Source: Constrictibacter sp. MBR-5
GTDB taxonomy: Bacteria > Pseudomonadota > Alphaproteobacteria > JAJUGE01
DNA length: 64,000 bases
Reading direction: 5' to 3'
Assembly: GCF_040549485.1 (NCBI RefSeq)
Contig: NZ_JBEPTK010000003.1
Span: forward strand, 372,001-436,000
Shown here: one piece after another, positions 9,176 to 16,646 of the stretch
Layout of the letters: the number at the start of each line of letters is the position of its first letter
Numbering within the stretch: position 1 is the stretch's first letter
The notes under the pieces: generated by a model
Databases searched by the model: none
The model's input: only the letters and a program-made list of their open reading frames with translations
What the model was told of the DNA's origin: nothing
Translations under genes and position numbers: made by a program

Positions 9176-9379
9176 ATGCCGGACAGCACCAATGTCGTCA
9201 CGTTTGCACGTCCAGGGGCGGTCATGCCCCACAGCGATTTCACCTCCTGGTTCGCCTGGGCGGAATGTGAATACGCCATTCTCGGTGGCGAGATAGAACA
9301 GTCCCCCTACGATTGGCAGGCGGCGTTCCGCCGCGGCCTGCAACCGGAAGAAGCCGCGGCGGAAGCTGCACTAGAGTGA
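9176..9379 (+). CDS. Small hypothetical protein
   Basis: A 67-residue frame starting MPDSTNVVTFARPGAV, acidic and Trp-rich in the middle (FTSWFAWAECEYAILGG) with an Ala/Glu-rich tail. ATG 9176 is chosen because GGAAAGGCGG stands just upstream. No family is recognised. The N-terminal VVTFARP pattern is seen in many small uncharacterised alphaproteobacterial proteins, but that is only an impression. It is convergent with the protease gene at 9418. Confidence 0.5.
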   Translation: MPDSTNVVTFARPGAVMPHSDFTSWFAWAECEYAILGGEIEQSPYDWQAAFRRGLQPEEAAAEAALE

Positions 9380-9417
9380 GCGCAGGAGCCGCCGCCAAGG
9401 CGGCCCTTGCGTCTGTT

Positions 9418-10443
9418 CTAGACGATCTCAACCCTCAACAAAGAGCGCACGTGCTGAATCTGGTTGAGGATGGTTGCGACCGGCGAGCCAGCGAACAACA
9501 GGCCGACTGCGCGGTTATCCTGCCGCTCAGCGACGACGCTGCCGGAATCGCCGCCGGCCGACATGTTGGTGGTGACGATCTGGTCGCGGAAACGCGCGAT
9601 TCGACCACCGCCATAGTTCACGTCGATCGTGGCGTTGATAGCCGTGATCCGACCGGTCGTATAGCTCGTCGTCCGCCCGGTCTTATGCACGGTCATTCCT
9701 ACCGTCACCTGCGAGCGCGGCACCCAGCCCCTGAGATAGCCGACCCAGTGGATCTCCCGGCTGAGGTCGTGGAACTCGCCCTCCGCGACCGCGGCGTCGA
9801 CTAAGTTCCGATGCAGCGCCCGCGGCAAGGGCGGCTCGAACGTGATAGGCACGAAACGGGTGAGCCGGGCGATGCGATCTGCCGGCTCGGTTCCGCCGTC
9901 GAACGGGCCGGGCTGCAACACCGAATCCCCCGGACTGGCGTTGTTGCTGTTCGCCAAGACGTGGTTGTTGCTCAGGATGTAGTAGCGGCTTGGTATTCCC
10001 GCCGGATTGCTTCCGCTTCCCTCAAGATCATACACGCAGGTCCCGATGGTGCCCGCCGTAATCAGGCGGTGCCCCACGCTGTAGCCGCCGGACGCCGGCC
10101 GCGCCCGACGCGCCAGTGCCTCGATCCCGACCTCGATCGGCTCCGCCTGCCCCGCAAACGGCTCTCCAATCGCCAGGACATCCGTCTGCATCTCGTTGAT
10201 CTTGGGCGGAATCAGTTCGGATTCGGGAAGGTCTGCCTTGTCCATCTTCTGCGAGACCAGGGCGAGGAGCGCGGGCCTTCCGGTGGGCTCGCCATTGGTC
10301 CACTTCACGCCATAGCCCATGCCGACCAGATTGGCCGGCATGCGTTCCGGCTTCATCAGCTCATCCACTGCCGCAGCGTGCGCTTTCTGCGCTCGCGCCG
10401 CCTCCTTGGGATCGAGGATCATCTTTTTCGGATCGAGATTCAT
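9418..10443 (-). CDS. Trypsin-fold serine protease (Nal1-like)
   Basis: A 341-residue protein with a chymotrypsin-like catalytic triad in the expected order: His161 in ILSNNHVLANSN, Asp216 in LVDAAVAEG and Ser300 in MSAGGDSGSVV. There is no signal peptide. Residues about 35-100 form a separate N-terminal domain (LVGMGYGVKWTNGEPTG ... IPPKINEMQTDVLAIG) that resembles the whole of the 75-residue protein encoded just upstream. The layout fits uncharacterised bacterial relatives of plant Nal1 proteases. It is co-directional with the 10461 gene, 17 bp apart, implying an operon. It lies in the tRNA-Ala-linked accessory zone; its substrate is unknown. Confidence 0.75.
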   Translation of the reverse strand: MNLDPKKMILDPKEAARAQKAHAAAVDELMKPERMPANLVGMGYGVKWTNGEPTGRPALLALVSQKMDKADLPESELIPPKINEMQTDVLAIGEPFAGQAEPIEVGIEALARRARPASGGYSVGHRLITAGTIGTCVYDLEGSGSNPAGIPSRYYILSNNHVLANSNNASPGDSVLQPGPFDGGTEPADRIARLTRFVPITFEPPLPRALHRNLVDAAVAEGEFHDLSREIHWVGYLRGWVPRSQVTVGMTVHKTGRTTSYTTGRITAINATIDVNYGGGRIARFRDQIVTTNMSAGGDSGSVVAERQDNRAVGLLFAGSPVATILNQIQHVRSLLRVEIV

Positions 10444-10460
10444 CGGTCATCTCCTTCCCT

Positions 10461-10688
10461 TCAGGTGCTCTGCACCGATATTGTTCCGACCTCCTCGACG
10501 TCCGTGGGCACGCCTTCGATTTGCGTAGGGACGACATCACTCTCGGCCAGAGAGCCCTTCGGCACCTTGCGACTAACGAAGACCTTTATAGCTGGCTTGC
10601 CGCCCTTCTCGCCGATGCCCACACCCTGGACATTCGGCAGCTGCATCAGAGCTGTTTCGTGCCGCTGTAAGATTGCGTCTGTATCCAT
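10461..10688 (-). CDS. Stand-alone prodomain-like protein paired with the protease
   Basis: A 75-residue protein, MDTDAILQRHETALMQLPNV then QGVGIGEKGGKPAIKVFV. Its pattern (VxGVGxGxKxGxPAIxVFV, a charged helix, then VPTQIEGVPTDVEEVG) is alignable by eye with residues about 38-93 of the protease that follows it (LVGMGYGVKW ... PALLALVSQKM ... IPPKINEMQTDVLAIG). It therefore looks like a free copy of the protease N-terminal domain. ATG at 10688 is used; a longer frame to 10772 lacks coding character. Possible roles are inhibitor, chaperone or adaptor of the protease; this is inference only. Confidence 0.65.
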   Translation of the reverse strand: MDTDAILQRHETALMQLPNVQGVGIGEKGGKPAIKVFVSRKVPKGSLAESDVVPTQIEGVPTDVEEVGTISVQST

Positions 10689-10888
10689 GGCGATCCTCCA
10701 CCGAGAGCGGCGCTGGACGCGTTGGTAAATGCCGGGTGCAGCGGTAATTCGCAGGTAATCCGCCGTTCTCATGCACAGCGTCTGGGCGTGAGTTCACGCG
10801 ACCATTCAAGGCACTACAGGATGCAATGAGAGGAGCAAAGATAACGCGGGCTACTTGACCGCCACACGCGCTCCTAAGCCAGTGAATG

Positions 10889-11260
10889 CTAATACGTGAC
10901 GTGGCGCGGCGCAATGATGCGTTGTAGTCCAGGTCGTGAATGCCGCAGTGGAGCAGGGACGGATCGGAGAACAGGAGCACCGATCACGTCAGAGTCCGTC
11001 GACCGACGTTTCCCTTTCTTCCAGAAAGGCCGGTCGGAGGGGGCGTCGCGCGCGGCCGGTTTACTGGAGGCTCGCCCAGGGAGGTCGCCGCGGTGATCTC
11101 CGGGCCCTATCTCTGGCTCGACGCCACCTACGCGAAGGTCCGAGAGACCGGGCGCATCGTCCCCATCGGCAGACGCCGTCAGCTCCTCCCGAACCTCGCG
11201 CTCGTAGCGCTTGAGGTGCGCCTCCACGTCAGCCGAGGTTCTGTGTGTGATGTCGTTCAT
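10889..11260 (-). CDS. Hypothetical protein, probably a hybrid frame disrupted by an IS remnant
   Basis: A 123-residue frame beginning MNDITHRTSADVEAHLKRYE and continuing REVREELTASADGDD, a convincing charged helical N-terminus shared with the degenerate copy at 8604. After about residue 38 the sequence becomes low-complexity and proline/arginine-rich and lies antisense to a transposase fragment at 11093-11170. The most likely reading is a small gene whose 3' part was replaced when an IS256-type element inserted and decayed. Its original family is not recognised. Confidence 0.4.
   Translation of the reverse strand: MNDITHRTSADVEAHLKRYEREVREELTASADGDDAPGLSDLRVGGVEPEIGPGDHRGDLPGRASSKPAARDAPSDRPFWKKGKRRSTDSDVIGAPVLRSVPAPLRHSRPGLQRIIAPRHVTY
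11093..11170 (+). mobile_element. Remnant of an IS256 (Mutator)-family transposase
   Basis: Twenty-six codons in frame translate to VISGPYLWLDATYAKVRETG followed by RIVPIG. This matches the catalytic-core signature of IS256/Mutator transposases (PY-WLDATY-KVR--GR-V), where the Asp of LDATY is the first acidic residue of the DDE triad. No other part of the transposase and no inverted repeats are recognisable, so it is a small fossil only. Confidence 0.7.
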
Positions 11261-11450
11261 CGCGGTTCTGCTATGGTCGTGCGTAGCTCGACGTTGGAAA
11301 CGGTTTCCGGGGCAAGCCGCTGGCTCGTTCGCGATCATGCACCCGAACCTTTATGCTTGGTGTGCGGTCGACGGCTTACGCACAAGGCTCGCCCTTTCCG
11401 CCGTCAACAGGACTGTATTTCTGCAGTCGCACTCGCAGGGGACTACGCCG

Positions 11451-12263
11451 ATGCCGATCTTCCTGGACCGACATGAGCTGAGTGGCCTCACCGCATCGGA
11501 TATTGCGGAAGCGCACCGGAAGGATCTCGAGGTCCAGGAGCGATACGGCGTTCGCTTTCTCACCTACTGGTTCGACGCGACCCGCGGCAATGGGTTCTGC
11601 CTGATCGACGCACCGGATATCGAAACGGCTATGCGTGTGCATGATGAAGCGCACGGAGATGTCGCCAAGCATGTGATCGAGGTCGATCTATCTGCGGTCG
11701 AAGCCTTTCTTGGCCGAGTGTCCGATCCGGCGCCAAGCGCGCCGGGAGCGGGGCCTGAGATAGATTCTGCCGTGCGTGCAATCCTGTTCACCGACATAGT
11801 CGACTCCACAGGCATGACGGCGCGGCTCGGCGATATCCGTGCAGTCGAGATGGTGCGAGCGCATGACGCACTCGTGCGTCGCGCACTGCGAGATCAAGCA
11901 GGGCGGGAAGTCAAACACACGGGTGACGGCATCATGGCGTCGTTCACTGATCCTGGGAGCGCTGTCGGATGCGCTCGCGCTGTCCAGCGTGCCTTCGAGG
12001 CGTTCAACCTCGGGAGTCGAGAAAAGCTCCAGGTGAGGATCGGTATCGATGTCGGAGAGCCGATAGTCGATGCCCAGGACCTGTTCGGAAGCACCGTGCA
12101 AATGGCCGCGCGCCTGTGTCAGGGGGCGGAGCCTGATCAGATCCTGGTGTCCGCCGAGGTCTATAAGCTGGTGAAGGGCGCCTTCGCACTTATTGAGCAT
12201 CCCGCTCGCGCTATCAAAGGGTTCGGCTGCCCCGTCCCCATTTACGAAGTGCGTTGGAACTGA
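11451..12263 (+). CDS. DUF4242 domain fused to class III adenylate/guanylate cyclase
   Basis: A 270-residue cytosolic protein. Residues 1-80 (MPIFLDRHELSGLTASDIAE ... VHDEAHGDVAKHVIEVD) are a DUF4242-type domain. Residues about 105-265 are a class III nucleotide cyclase with metal-binding ILFTDIVDST and KHTGDGIMASF, and the VRIGIDVGEPI strand. The position usually held by the transition-state Asn (VN-AAR) reads VQMAARLC, a change shared by some relatives, so activity is plausible but not certain. The product would be cyclic AMP or GMP. Start ATG 11451 follows GCAGGGG. It lies in the accessory zone with lower GC3 than its neighbours, in keeping with acquisition. Confidence 0.85.
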   Translation: MPIFLDRHELSGLTASDIAEAHRKDLEVQERYGVRFLTYWFDATRGNGFCLIDAPDIETAMRVHDEAHGDVAKHVIEVDLSAVEAFLGRVSDPAPSAPGAGPEIDSAVRAILFTDIVDSTGMTARLGDIRAVEMVRAHDALVRRALRDQAGREVKHTGDGIMASFTDPGSAVGCARAVQRAFEAFNLGSREKLQVRIGIDVGEPIVDAQDLFGSTVQMAARLCQGAEPDQILVSAEVYKLVKGAFALIEHPARAIKGFGCPVPIYEVRWN

Positions 12264-12403
12264 TCGACTCTGGCGATCGAGTCCCCGGCCGGGAATTGAT
12301 GAGGCGGCGCAGTCTTCATTGCGCATCAACGCCCAGGCCGTCGCCTCTGGGATCGCTGGCGCGCCTGATACGTGCGCGTCAGAGCGCTCGGCGTGAGCGG
12401 GTC

Positions 12404-12429
12404 GCCGGATCGACTTGCCGGATCGACTT
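12404..12429. repeat. 13-bp tandem duplication upstream of a methyltransferase
   Basis: The unit GCCGGATCGACTT is present twice head to tail (12404-12416 and 12417-12429), ending just before the GGAGG ribosome binding site of the gene at 12443. Confidence 0.9.
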
Positions 12430-12442
12430 GGAGGTCATGGCC

Positions 12443-13249
12443 ATGAGTGTCGCCTCCCGTCACGATGCATGGGGCGCTGGCAGCAGCTACGACCGTTACA
12501 TGGGCCGCTGGAGCGGCCGGATCGCGCCGCTCTTTCTGGATTGGCTGAACGTGCCCGCCGGTCTGGACTGGCTCGAGGTCGGATGCGGCACCGGCGCGCT
12601 CTCCGCTGCGATCCTTGAGCGGTCTTCGCCCCGGAGCCTGCTCGCCGTCGATCCGTCGTCGGGGTTCGTCGACGCCGCTCGCGCCAAGCTTGCCGATCCG
12701 CGGGCGGCGTTCCAGGTCGGTGACGCCCAGGCTCTCGAAGTCGAGGATGCGAGCCGGGACGTGGTCGTTTCGGGGCTCGTTCTGAACTTCGTGCCCGATC
12801 GGATGAAGGCGCTGCGCGAGATGCGCCGCGCCGCGCGACCGGGAGGGCGTGTCGGCTTCTATGTCTGGGACTATCCCGGCGGCGGCATCGCATTCATGCG
12901 CGCCTTCTGGGACGCGGCGGTCGCACTCGACCCCGCGGCCGCCGACCTGACGGAAGGCAAACGCTTTCCCTTCTGCAGGCCCGAGAGCCTCACGGCCGAG
13001 GCGATGGAGGCGGGTCTTATGTCGGTCGAGAGCACCGCGATCGAGGTCGCGACGACCTTCGCCGATTTCGACGACTACTGGCAGCCCTTCACCCTCGGGA
13101 CGGGCCCGGCGCCCGGTTACTGCGCGAGCCTCGACCCCGCCGCCCGCGTGCGCCTCCGGCAGAAGCTCGAGGCCGACCTGCCCCGGGAAGCCGACGGCTC
13201 GATCACGCTGAACGCCAGGGCCTGGGCTGTCCGCGCGCGGGTGGCGTGA
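12443..13249 (+). CDS. Class I SAM-dependent methyltransferase
   Basis: A 268-residue protein with motif I LEVGCGTGALSAAIL (residues about 46-60), the acidic post-I residue in LLAVDPSSGFVDAAR, GDAQALEVEDASRDVVVSGL and LREMRRAARPGGRVGFYVW. This is the pattern of small-molecule methyltransferases related to UbiE/Methyltransf_11. The substrate is not predictable. Two ATGs compete: 12437 is only 2 bp from GGAGG, while 12443 has an 8-bp spacing and is chosen. It is the last clearly intact plus-strand gene of the zone following tRNA-Ala. Confidence 0.8.
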   Translation: MSVASRHDAWGAGSSYDRYMGRWSGRIAPLFLDWLNVPAGLDWLEVGCGTGALSAAILERSSPRSLLAVDPSSGFVDAARAKLADPRAAFQVGDAQALEVEDASRDVVVSGLVLNFVPDRMKALREMRRAARPGGRVGFYVWDYPGGGIAFMRAFWDAAVALDPAAADLTEGKRFPFCRPESLTAEAMEAGLMSVESTAIEVATTFADFDDYWQPFTLGTGPAPGYCASLDPAARVRLRQKLEADLPREADGSITLNARAWAVRARVA

Positions 13250-13526
13250 CTGCGTGGGGCGGATGACGGCCGATTGATGGTGGCTTGGCCCTCGCTGTGA
13301 TGACCGCGCCATATCGATGCCGATCGCATGCACAAGAACGCGCTCAGAGCGCTCCTGATGCGCGTGAACTGTCTCGATCGTCTCCTCTCGCTTCATTGTC
13401 GATCATGCGCCCGTCAGAGTTGCTGCCAGCGTTGTGCGCGAGCCTGTGCAAATGCTTCTGAGCAGCGCACGGAGAGGCCCAGACCGACGCGCGCGGCGAA
13501 GGGGAGCGCCAGGATGTGCCGGCGCG

Positions 13527-13940
13527 TCAATTCCAACCGAGCTGCCGTAGCGCCTGCGTGTCGTTCCAGATCTTCGTCATGTGCCGGATGCGGGGACCAT
13601 CGAACGCGATCACGTACGCGTAATCCGACGCGAGAGCGCGTCCAGTCGGTGCGCCAGGTCCACCCTGCCCGGTTTGGGTGCCGTGGAAGACCGCCGCGGC
13701 TACGACGGTCCTGCGTGCCGCGTCCGCGGCAAAAGCGGTCAGTTCGTAGCGCCCGTCCGGGATGGGGCCCAGAAGGCCCTTCATCCACTCGGCGTAGTCG
13801 GCCAGCGTCGTGATCCCGGCCAGCGTATCCGCCTGGCAGGCAAAGCTTGCCCCATCGTGGCAATGCGCCTTGCACGCCTCCCATCCGCCGCCCGCTTCGC
13901 ATGCCTCGAAGAAGTCACGTGCCGTCTGTTCGATGCTCAT
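13527..13940 (-). CDS. SnoaL-like / NTF2-fold small protein
   Basis: A 137-residue protein starting MSIEQTARDFFEACEAGGGW, with WEACKAHCHDGASFACQADT, the ADYAEWMKGLLGPIPDG helix and IRHMTKIWND at the end. This is the cone-shaped NTF2/SnoaL fold used by small isomerases, cyclases and accessory domains. The specific reaction is unknown. ATG 13940 is preferred to the one 11 codons upstream because GGAGG stands 8 bp before it. The gene is isolated, convergent with the methyltransferase side and separated from it by 277 bp in which nothing was recognised. Confidence 0.7.
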   Translation of the reverse strand: MSIEQTARDFFEACEAGGGWEACKAHCHDGASFACQADTLAGITTLADYAEWMKGLLGPIPDGRYELTAFAADAARRTVVAAAVFHGTQTGQGGPGAPTGRALASDYAYVIAFDGPRIRHMTKIWNDTQALRQLGWN

Positions 13941-14142
13941 CTGTTCGTCCTCCATTGCCGATAAAGGCAGCATGCGCGTCGGCGGAACTCCTCGAAATCC
14001 GTCAGCTGCAGCAATTGCATCGGACGAATGCAGTATCTGCTAATGCATCTGCAGGACTACCCGATCGCCCGGCGGTCATGTCGCCCTGCCACCCGACCCC
14101 GTTCGACAGCGGCTTGCAGCATGCGTGCACCGCACCATATAA

Positions 14143-14169
14143 CCATCCATGTGGATGGTGAGTGGATGG
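14143..14169. promoter_or_regulatory. Probable operator of the ribbon-helix-helix regulator
   Basis: A perfect inverted repeat CCATCCA-TG-TGGATGG (14143-14158) is followed by a third half-site TGGATGG at 14163-14169, 11 bp from the previous one. The array ends 9 bp before the regulator start. Ribbon-helix-helix dimers bind short repeated half-sites cooperatively and usually autoregulate, so the arrangement fits. Confidence 0.6.
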
Positions 14170-14178
14170 CGATCGCGG

Positions 14179-14595
14179 ATGGCCGATGATACCCAGCGAG
14201 GCCGGACCAGGGCGGACAGCGAGAAGATCACGATCAATCTCGGCTTCGTCGACCTGGGCCACGTCGACCTTCTGGTGCAGGAGGGGTTCTACTCGAACCG
14301 CACCGACTTCATCCGGACCGCCATCCGCAACCAGATCGAGCGGCATGGCGAGGCGGTTCGGCGGGCGGTGACGCGCAAGAGCGTCGATCTCGGGCTGCGC
14401 CATTTCAGCCGCGCCGACCTTGAGGCGGCGCGCGATGCGGGGGAGATCCTCGACATCCGCGTCCTCGGCCTCGCCAGCATCGCCGCGGACGTGACGCCGG
14501 AACTGGCGCGTGCCGCCATCGGTTCCCTCGCCGTCCTGGGCGCACTCCACGCCACGCCCGCCGTGAAGAAGGCATTGGCCGACCGCATGACCTAG
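14179..14595 (+). CDS. CopG-type ribbon-helix-helix transcriptional regulator
   Basis: A 138-residue protein whose residues about 15-55 form a ribbon-helix-helix DNA-binding unit: SEKITINLGFVDLGHVDLLV, then QEGFYSNRTDFIRTAIRNQI. The rest (ADLEAARDAGEILDIRVLGL ... LARAAIGSLAVLGALHATPA) resembles regulators found beside PHB-depolymerase-like esterases. It is followed by such an esterase 85 bp downstream on the same strand, and preceded by a three-half-site repeat suited to autoregulation. Start ATG 14179 has a weak ribosome binding site; ATG 14149 would place the operator inside the coding region. Confidence 0.8.
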   Translation: MADDTQRGRTRADSEKITINLGFVDLGHVDLLVQEGFYSNRTDFIRTAIRNQIERHGEAVRRAVTRKSVDLGLRHFSRADLEAARDAGEILDIRVLGLASIAADVTPELARAAIGSLAVLGALHATPAVKKALADRMT

Positions 14596-14680
14596 CGGCG
14601 GGACCTGCTGCACCTGTCCAAGCCCATATCGCCTCTCCCGAGGCCGCACCGCCCGATTCCGGGCCCTTGAAAGCACCGAC

Positions 14681-15916
14681 ATGTCCAATCGATTCCGCGA
14701 CGGGATGACCGAGGCGACGCGGCTGACCGGCACCGGCAGGCTGGGCGAGGCGACCGCCCTCATCCAGCGCCTGCTCCACGGCCGACCGGCCTCAGAGCCG
14801 CAGACCGCATCTGCAGGCACCGTGATCGACGCCGACTTCGTCACGGTCGAGGAGCCCGATGCCAGGCGCGACCCCAGGCCCAATTCTCGGCCCACCGCCG
14901 GTTCCGCCCGCGGGCCGGAGCCGCGGCCCCGTGCCGGCCTGGGCGAGACCCTGCAGCGGCTCGCGGCGCGGGTCGCCGCCGGTGCCGGCATCGCGGCGTC
15001 CGACCCCTCGGCCTTCACCCGCGAGGCGCCCGCCCCGCTGCCGGAGGGGGCCGCCTTCACGGCGGCGTCCCACACCGGCGAACACGGCACGCGCGCCTAC
15101 AGACTCTATGTGCCGAGCGGCCGCACCGGCGAACGGCTGCCGCTGATCGTCATGCTGCACGGCTGCACCCAGTCGCCGGACGACTTCGCCGCCGGCACGC
15201 GGATGAACGCGCTCGCCGAGGCGGAGGGCTGCTTCGTGGCCTATCCGGAACAGCCCGCGTCCGCCAATCCGAAGAAGTGCTGGAACTGGTTCAGCCCCGG
15301 CGACCAGCGCCGCGGCCGGGGCGAGCCGGCGCTGATCGCCGGCATCACGCGCCAGGTGATGCGGGACCACCCGGTCGATCCCGCGCGGGTCTATGTCGCG
15401 GGCCTCTCGGCCGGCGGTGCCGCGGCGGCCGTGATGGCGGCGGCCTATCCCGACCTCTACGCCGCGGCCGGGGTCCATTCCGGCCTCGCCGCCGGATCGG
15501 CCAGCGACCTGTCGTCCGCCCTCGCCGCCATGCGCCGGGGCGCTCCCGGCGAGGGGCAGCCCGATGGCGGCGAGCGATCCGCCGTCGTGCCGGTGATCGT
15601 CTTCCACGGCGACCGCGATGCCACCGTCCATCCGCGCAATGCCGCCGCCGTCGTCGGCGGGGCGACGGCCGGCATCGCAACCGCCGCCACCGTGGAGCGC
15701 GGCCGCGCGCCCGACGGCCACGCCTACAGCCGGACCATCCACGCCGATCCGGCCGGCCGCGTGGTGGCCGAGCAATGGACGATCCACGGTGCCGGGCACG
15801 CCTGGGCCGGCGGCAGTCCATCCGGCTCCTACACCGATCCCCGCGGCCCCGACGCGGCGCGCGAGATGCTGCGCTTCTTCCTCGGCCATTGTCGGACGGG
15901 CGCGGCCGGCGGCTGA
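14681..15916 (+). CDS. PHB depolymerase-family esterase
   Basis: A 411-residue alpha/beta hydrolase of the Esterase_PHB type. Residues 1-120 are a poorly conserved, Pro/Arg-rich region. The catalytic domain begins with RLYVPSG and LPLIVMLHGCTQSPDDF (oxyanion hole), has the nucleophile Ser243 in VAGLSAGGAAA, an Asp in VFHGDRDATVHP and a His in HGAGHAWAGG. Such enzymes act on polyhydroxyalkanoate oligomers or related esters. There is no signal peptide, so an intracellular substrate is likely. It probably belongs to the regulon of the adjacent ribbon-helix-helix protein. It converges on kdpE. Confidence 0.85.
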   Translation: MSNRFRDGMTEATRLTGTGRLGEATALIQRLLHGRPASEPQTASAGTVIDADFVTVEEPDARRDPRPNSRPTAGSARGPEPRPRAGLGETLQRLAARVAAGAGIAASDPSAFTREAPAPLPEGAAFTAASHTGEHGTRAYRLYVPSGRTGERLPLIVMLHGCTQSPDDFAAGTRMNALAEAEGCFVAYPEQPASANPKKCWNWFSPGDQRRGRGEPALIAGITRQVMRDHPVDPARVYVAGLSAGGAAAAVMAAAYPDLYAAAGVHSGLAAGSASDLSSALAAMRRGAPGEGQPDGGERSAVVPVIVFHGDRDATVHPRNAAAVVGGATAGIATAATVERGRAPDGHAYSRTIHADPAGRVVAEQWTIHGAGHAWAGGSPSGSYTDPRGPDAAREMLRFFLGHCRTGAAGG

Positions 15917-15941
15917 GCGGCGCGGGCGGGAAACGTCGGCG

Positions 15942-16646
15942 TCAGAAACCCTCGGGGTCGAGCAGCCGATAGCCGACGCCGGGTTCGTTCAGGATGTAGC
16001 GCGGCGCGGCGGGGTCGTCCCCGAGCTTCTGGCGGAGCTGGCGGACGAAGACCCGGAGATAGTGGGTGTCGTCCCTGTGCGCGGGCCCCCAGATCTCGTT
16101 CAGCAGGGTCTGGTGCGTCAGGATCCGCCCCCTGTGCCGCGCCAGCATGGCCAGCAGGTCGAACTCCTTGCGTGTGAGGCGGACGGGTTCGCCGCCGCGG
16201 CGGACCTCGTGTGCCCGCAGGTCGACCTGCAGGTCGCCGACCGCGAGGACGGGCCCCTCCGGGACGCTGCCGGGCCCCTTCCGGTCGCGCAGCAGGGTCC
16301 GGATCCGGGCCAGCAGCTCCTTGATGCCGAACGGCTTGACCACATAGTCCTGGGCGCCCGCGTCCAGGGCCTGCACCTTCTCCGCCTCGTCCTGGCGCAC
16401 GGACAGGACGAGGATCGGCACCTGCGACCACTCCCTGATCCGCGCCACCACCGCCTTTCCGTCCGTGTCGGGAAGGCCGAGGTCGAGGATGACGAGGTCC
16501 GGCTGCTCGGTGGCGGCCCTGCCTTCGCCTTCGCGGCCCGTGGCAGCCTCCAGCACCTCGTAGCCGTGCGCGTCGAGGGCCACGCGCAGGAAGCGCCGGA
16601 TCTGCGCCTCGTCGTCGACCACCAGAATGCGCGCGCCGCCGGTCAT
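15942..16646 (-). CDS. kdpE: KdpE response regulator
   Basis: A 234-residue OmpR-family regulator. The receiver domain (1-120) has acidic pocket Asp11/Asp12, phospho-acceptor Asp55 in VILDLGLPDTDG and Lys near 105 in YVVKPFG. The winged-helix effector follows (RLTRKEFDLLAMLARHRGRI ... HYLRVFVRQLRQKLGDDP). It activates the kdp operon when phosphorylated by KdpD. ATG 16646 overlaps the kdpD stop by four bases. Being last in the operon it would be autoregulated. Confidence 0.95.
   Translation of the reverse strand: MTGGARILVVDDEAQIRRFLRVALDAHGYEVLEAATGREGEGRAATEQPDLVILDLGLPDTDGKAVVARIREWSQVPILVLSVRQDEAEKVQALDAGAQDYVVKPFGIKELLARIRTLLRDRKGPGSVPEGPVLAVGDLQVDLRAHEVRRGGEPVRLTRKEFDLLAMLARHRGRILTHQTLLNEIWGPAHRDDTHYLRVFVRQLRQKLGDDPAAPRYILNEPGVGYRLLDPEGF

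Noticed and set aside
8055-14140. A second attachment site (direct repeat of the tRNA-Ala 3' end)
   Set aside because: No copy of the T-arm/acceptor sequence ending CTCGGCTCCACCA was seen by eye downstream, so element borders cannot be drawn.
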